From NCBI GenBank assembly GCA_035285325.1, contig JAYKJB010000132.1, forward strand, positions 25,683-89,682: 64,000 bases of DNA. The letters are read 5' to 3'. The notes beneath the pieces were generated by a model. The model searched no databases and was not told where the DNA came from. It worked only from the letters and a program-made list of their open reading frames with translations. Within the stretch, counting starts at the first letter, position 1; each line of letters starts with the position of its first letter. Position numbers and translations under genes: made by a program. This document shows, one piece after another, positions 60,558-64,000 of this stretch. This DNA comes from Candidatus Sericytochromatia bacterium. Lineage in GTDB: Bacteria > Cyanobacteriota > Sericytochromatia > S15B-MN24 > JAQBPE01.

Positions 60558-62813
60558 GTGTCCAACCATCAACACCCGCTGGCACGTTGGGGGCGCTGGG
60601 TCGCCCGCCGTCGCCACCTGGTTATTTGCGCCTGGCTGTTGATTTTTTTGGGTGCCCTGGTGGCGGCGAAGCCCCTGGCAGGGCACCTCCAGAGCGGGAC
60701 GGGGAGCATCGCGGGGACGGCCTCCGCGCAGGCGGAACAGGTGTTGCGGCAGGAGTTTCGCAACCCCTTTGCCCAATCGCTCGTGCTGACCTTGCAAGGG
60801 CCGGAATGGTCCAGCGAGGCCGGACAGCACTTTCTGGCAGACCTCCAGACGCGCTTGCGCGCGCATCCAGGGGTGGCGCAGGTTCTCACGGCCGAGTCGG
60901 CGCGACACCTCCGTTCCAGGGACCCCCACGGAACCTTGGTGGTGCTGGGATTGAACGCCACCGACCTGGCGCAGGCAGAGGCCCTGGTGGCGCCGCTGCG
61001 AAGCCAGGTGAGCCATCTGTGCGCAGCGGCACCCTGGCCAGTGGTTTGGCATCTGACGGGCCGGCCCGCGCTGACCCACGACATCAATGCCTTCAGCATG
61101 CTCGACACCCGGCGGGCTGAAGGGCGAAGCTTGCCCCTCACGGCGCTGGTGTTGTTGCTGGCCTTCGGGTCGCTGGTGGCGGCCGGATTGCCCCTGCTGG
61201 TCGGAGTGTTCGCGATCATCGGAACCGTAGGCATCCTTGGCTTGATAGCTCCCTACACGCCACTCTCGACCTACACCCAGAGCGTGGCTTCCATGTTGGG
61301 CTTGGCCTTGGGCATCGACTATGCCCTGCTGATGGTGAGCCGATTCCGCGAATCCCTGCGAGCGGGGCTCGGGGTGGAACAGGCCGTCGGGGAGACCACT
61401 CACACCGCGGGGCGAGCGGTTCTGATCAGTGGCCTCACGGTGGCGATTGGCTTCGCGGGCTTGCTGGGCACGCGAGTCCTGGACAGCCAGTCGATGGGCA
61501 TCGGCGGTCTGCTGGTGGCCCTGGTCTCGATCTTGCTGTCCCTATCGCTGTTGCCGGCCTGCCTGGCCGTGCTGGGGGCAAGCATCGACGCCCCACGGGC
61601 CCTGCGACTTCGCTGGCTCCTGCCGTCCCAACCGCGCTGGGAAACCTGGGTTCGACACGTGGTGCATTGCCCGAAGCGCTACTTGCTCGGGTCCACGGTC
61701 CTGCTGTTGCTGCTGGCCTCCCCCATCATCTGGCTGAAAAACGGTTTTCCGACGGGCGACTGGCTGCCGCCAGGGCTGCCCTATCAACAGGGGTTCCGGG
61801 CGCTGGCCGGGATGGGGCAAGCGGGCCTGGTGGCACCCATAGACGTGATCCTGCGCGTGTCAGAAGACGACCGGCGAACGTCGGCGCTGGCCGTTGGAAA
61901 TCTGCCGGCCCTGATACGCTACACCAGGACCCTGGAAGCGGACCCACGGGTGGCGCACGTGATCAGCCCGGTGACCCTCTCCCCCCAACTCAACCCTCTC
62001 AGTTTGGCCCTCTTGTACGCCGACCAGGAGCGACTGCGCCAGCGCTTCCCCCTGCTGGCCGATGTGTTTCTGAGCCAGGACCGACAGGCCACTGCCCTTC
62101 AGGTCATCCTCAAGCAGCACGTCACCTTCGAGGGCAGCAAGCAGTTCGCGCTCGAACTGGCCAGCAGAAACCCTGCGGGCTTCACGGTCACGGTGGGCGG
62201 ACAGGCGGCCTTCTTCAACGACTTCGACCGCGTGATGGGGGCTACCGTGTTGCCCGTCGCAGCCTTCATCGTGGCGGCGACCTTTGCCGCTCTGGCGTGG
62301 GCCTTCCGATCGCTTCTCGCGCCGTTGAAGGCCATTTGCCTGAACGGTCTGTCCGTCGGAGCGGGCCTGGGTGTGGTGGTGGCTGTGTTTCAATTCGGCT
62401 GGGGAATCGCCTGGTTTGGCCACCCCACTCCGTTCGAGCAGATCCCCCTGACCGTGAGCCTGAGTCTATTCTGTATCGTCTTCGGGCTGTCGATGGACTA
62501 CGAGGTGTTCCTGCTCGCCCGCATCAAGGAGGCCTACGACCAGGGACAAGACAGCGCCTCCTCGGTGGTGGAAGGCATTTCGGCCACGGCCGGCATCGTC
62601 ACGAGTGCCGCCGCCATCATGCTCTGCGTGTTCGGTGCGTTTGCGCGGGCCGAATTTGCCGTGGTCCAGATGCTGGGGGTCGGGCTTGCGGTGGCCGTGG
62701 CTGTGGATGCCACGCTGGTTCGCCTGGTCCTCCTGCCGGCCTCGCTCAGCTTGCTCGGCGACTGGAACTGGTATCCTGGGGGCAGGCGTCCGAAAGCGGA
62801 GGAATCCAGGTGA
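60558..62813 (+). CDS. MMPL-family RND exporter
   Basis: A 751-aa inner-membrane transporter with 12 predicted segments in two MMPL repeats, each preceded by a large periplasmic loop. Conserved TM4-5 and TM10-11 motifs are [16 protein letters not shown] and [22 protein letters not shown] proteins export lipids and lipid-linked siderophores or antibiotics. GTG start at 60558. Divergent transcription from the GNAT-led operon, 95 bp apart, suggests that it exports the operon's product. Its stop overlaps the msrB start. Confidence 0.9.
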   Translation: MSNHQHPLARWGRWVARRRHLVICAWLLIFLGALVAAKPLAGHLQSGTGSIAGTASAQAEQVLRQEFRNPFAQSLVLTLQGPEWSSEAGQHFLADLQTRLRAHPGVAQVLTAESARHLRSRDPHGTLVVLGLNATDLAQAEALVAPLRSQVSHLCAAAPWPVVWHLTGRPALTHDINAFSMLDTRRAEGRSLPLTALVLLLAFGSLVAAGLPLLVGVFAIIGTVGILGLIAPYTPLSTYTQSVASMLGLALGIDYALLMVSRFRESLRAGLGVEQAVGETTHTAGRAVLISGLTVAIGFAGLLGTRVLDSQSMGIGGLLVALVSILLSLSLLPACLAVLGASIDAPRALRLRWLLPSQPRWETWVRHVVHCPKRYLLGSTVLLLLLASPIIWLKNGFPTGDWLPPGLPYQQGFRALAGMGQAGLVAPIDVILRVSEDDRRTSALAVGNLPALIRYTRTLEADPRVAHVISPVTLSPQLNPLSLALLYADQERLRQRFPLLADVFLSQDRQATALQVILKQHVTFEGSKQFALELASRNPAGFTVTVGGQAAFFNDFDRVMGATVLPVAAFIVAATFAALAWAFRSLLAPLKAICLNGLSVGAGLGVVVAVFQFGWGIAWFGHPTPFEQIPLTVSLSLFCIVFGLSMDYEVFLLARIKEAYDQGQDSASSVVEGISATAGIVTSAAAIMLCVFGAFARAEFAVVQMLGVGLAVAVAVDATLVRLVLLPASLSLLGDWNWYPGGRRPKAEESR

Positions 62814-63205
62814 ACAAGGTCGTGAAGAGTGAAACCGAATGGAAATCGGTGCTGACGGACGAGCAGTACCGGATCCTGCGCCAAAAGGGGACGGAGTGCG
62901 CGCTGACAGGCGAATTTTGGGACAACAAGACGGCCGGTGACTACCACTGCGCTGGGTGTGACCAGTTGCTCTTCCAGTCCGATACCAAGTTCGATTCCGG
63001 GACGGGCTGGCCCAGTTTCTTCCGGCCTGCCTCGGCGGACGCGATCGAGACCTGCGACGATCTCAGCCACGGCATGCGGCGAACAGAGATACTTTGCAGT
63101 CGTTGTGACGGCCATCTGGGTCACGTGTTCCGGGACGGCCCTGCACCGACTGGCCTGCGGTACTGCACCAACTCGGCCGCCTTCCGTTTTGTCCCGCGAG
63201 GTTGA
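62810..63205 (+). CDS. msrB: Peptide methionine-(R)-S-oxide reductase MsrB
   Basis: Repairs methionine-R-sulfoxide. The 131-aa protein carries the zinc-binding CAGC and CSRC pairs, GTGWPSFF, and the catalytic-Cys strand [11 protein letters not shown]. The GTG at 62810 has a GGAGG site 7 bp upstream and overlaps the exporter stop (GTGA), so it is translationally coupled to it. The same frame is open far upstream inside the exporter gene, but that part is not coding. Confidence 0.94.
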   Translation: MNKVVKSETEWKSVLTDEQYRILRQKGTECALTGEFWDNKTAGDYHCAGCDQLLFQSDTKFDSGTGWPSFFRPASADAIETCDDLSHGMRRTEILCSRCDGHLGHVFRDGPAPTGLRYCTNSAAFRFVPRG

Positions 63206-63325
63206 GCCCCGGCCCGTCGGTTTATTTCTCTTTTGTAAAATCTACGTCAAGACTGGCACGGGGTCGCCTCTGCGCGGGGAACAAGAACTCTATACTGCGT
63301 TGCCACTGCCACAGGGGGATGACCA

Positions 63326-64000
63326 ATGACTGCTCCCGTCAATCGTTCAAAGACCGCGCCTCTGAACCCTCCGCCCCCACCGCCGAAAGCGAAGGTGGAA
63401 GCACCATCGGCGGGTACGGGCAAGCCCAAAGCCGGCACTGCCCAACTTCGCGGCGACTCGAACCTGGCGGCCGGCCTTGCCAGCAAGGTTTTGAACAGCG
63501 AACTGGCCGGAGCAGGGAAAAAAGCCGCGGGAGGGGCCTTTGGGGTCTACGAGGCCGCCAATTCCTTCATCGACGGCGGTTCACGTGCCCTCCAAGGTGA
63601 ATTCGAGGGCATGGTGGACCTCGGTCAAGCGTCGGTCGATCTGGTGAAGAACGCGGCGGAGACCTTGCAGGGCGCGGGCAACCTCAGCAAGCAGTTCAAT
63701 GCACAAACAGGTCGTCTCGCCAAGCTGGCCGAAACCATCAGTCAGAACCTTGATGAAGGGGCCAAGTTCGGCAAGGGTCTGTCGATGGCTGGCTCCGTCT
63801 TCGGCGGACTCGGCGGGGCCGTCTCGGTCAAGAAAGGCGTTGAGGAGATCCAAGCCGGCGACACGGTGGGCGGTAGCGCCAAAGTCACCCGCGGGGTGGG
63901 TAACGTTCTCGATGGGGCAGCCGGGGTCACCCAAATGGTCGCCAAATCAGGCAGCACGATCGCCAAAGCTGGGGCCGTGGCGGGCCGAATCGCGCCGGTA
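63326..64000 (+). CDS. Gly/Ala-rich helical protein, partial
   Basis: The gene runs off the right edge; 225 codons are visible. The ATG at 63326 has GGGGG 7 bp upstream. A Pro-rich N-terminus (about 10-30) is followed by small-residue-rich helices (AGAGKKAAGGAFGVYEAAN, GGLGGAVSVKKGVEEIQAGD) that look like glycine-zipper or repeat segments. No signal peptide is visible. The pattern recalls repeat-rich surface or toxin proteins, but I cannot assign a family. Confidence 0.7.
   Translation, partial: MTAPVNRSKTAPLNPPPPPPKAKVEAPSAGTGKPKAGTAQLRGDSNLAAGLASKVLNSELAGAGKKAAGGAFGVYEAANSFIDGGSRALQGEFEGMVDLGQASVDLVKNAAETLQGAGNLSKQFNAQTGRLAKLAETISQNLDEGAKFGKGLSMAGSVFGGLGGAVSVKKGVEEIQAGDTVGGSAKVTRGVGNVLDGAAGVTQMVAKSGSTIAKAGAVAGRIAPV

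Noticed and set aside
61667..62809. Upstream extension of the msrB frame through the exporter gene
   Set aside because: Runs in a different frame over conserved MMPL motifs; MsrB homology begins only after the GTG at 62810, which has a good ribosome-binding site.

Overview
The window is a high-GC (roughly 60%), gene-dense stretch of bacterial chromosome with little intergenic DNA and no sign of phage, transposon or CRISPR. It looks like a diderm from the cyanobacterial neighbourhood, possibly a non-photosynthetic sister lineage such as Sericytochromatia or Vampirovibrionia. This placement is inference from four things: a Ycf35/DUF1257 protein, an AMIN-domain protein, at least 19 copies of the cyanobacterial HIP1 octamer GCGATCGC, and a cytochrome b6-type quinol oxidase with its heme histidines at b6 positions. 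Lipoproteins, a predicted outer-membrane barrel and an LptE-like protein point to an outer membrane.

Layout. 1-13.3 kb (minus strand) is a division and cell-wall (dcw) cluster: rsmH-ftsL-ftsI-murF-mraY-murD-ftsW-murG-murC-murB-ftsQ-DUF881. murE and mraZ are not at their usual places. Just upstream lie the RNase P RNA gene and a TPR gene whose 3' end runs into rnpB. 14.9-18.5 kb holds an unknown protein, an orphan sugar-type ABC permease and a GAF/HD-GYP protein. 18.5-23 kb (plus) is a structured leader followed by a zinc-ribbon protein, an amidohydrolase, a PlsC-type acyltransferase and a long-chain acyl-CoA synthetase. 23-25.4 kb (minus) has a UPF0104 membrane protein and two lipoproteins. 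25.5-32.8 kb (plus) has gmhB, murJ, a DUF4388 protein, a small zinc-ribbon protein, two envelope proteins of unknown function and alr. 33-34.4 kb is the quinol oxidase pair (cytochrome b6; subunit IV fused to cytochrome c).

34.5-40 kb has two lipoproteins, a large TPR protein, a HIRAN protein, the Ycf35 homologue and the AMIN protein. 40.1-40.5 kb is a tRNA cluster (Lys-Ser-Lys). It is followed by a divergent purine nucleoside phosphorylase, an AI-2E family exporter, an M16 peptidase pair, a tandem MshEN protein, csaB, a WecG/TagA glycosyltransferase, ftsE-ftsX, thioredoxin and tRNA-Ser. 50.5-52.2 kb has a putative outer-membrane protein and a diacylglycerol kinase-like enzyme.

The most interesting segment is 52.1-63.2 kb. 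Five minus-strand genes overlap end to start: a tandem GNAT protein, an OleC-like AMP-ligase fused to a UbiA-like membrane domain, a rifampicin-phosphotransferase-like ATP/His-domain enzyme, an AurF-like diiron oxygenase, and a BtaA-like (DUF3419) aminocarboxypropyl transferase. They are divergent from an MMPL exporter coupled to msrB. I read this as an undescribed biosynthesis-and-export locus, probably for a modified lipid; the product is unknown. The window ends inside a Gly/Ala-rich protein.

Many genes appear to use GTG or TTG starts. Several starts given here were moved from the longest open frame on the basis of ribosome-binding sites and neighbour overlap.
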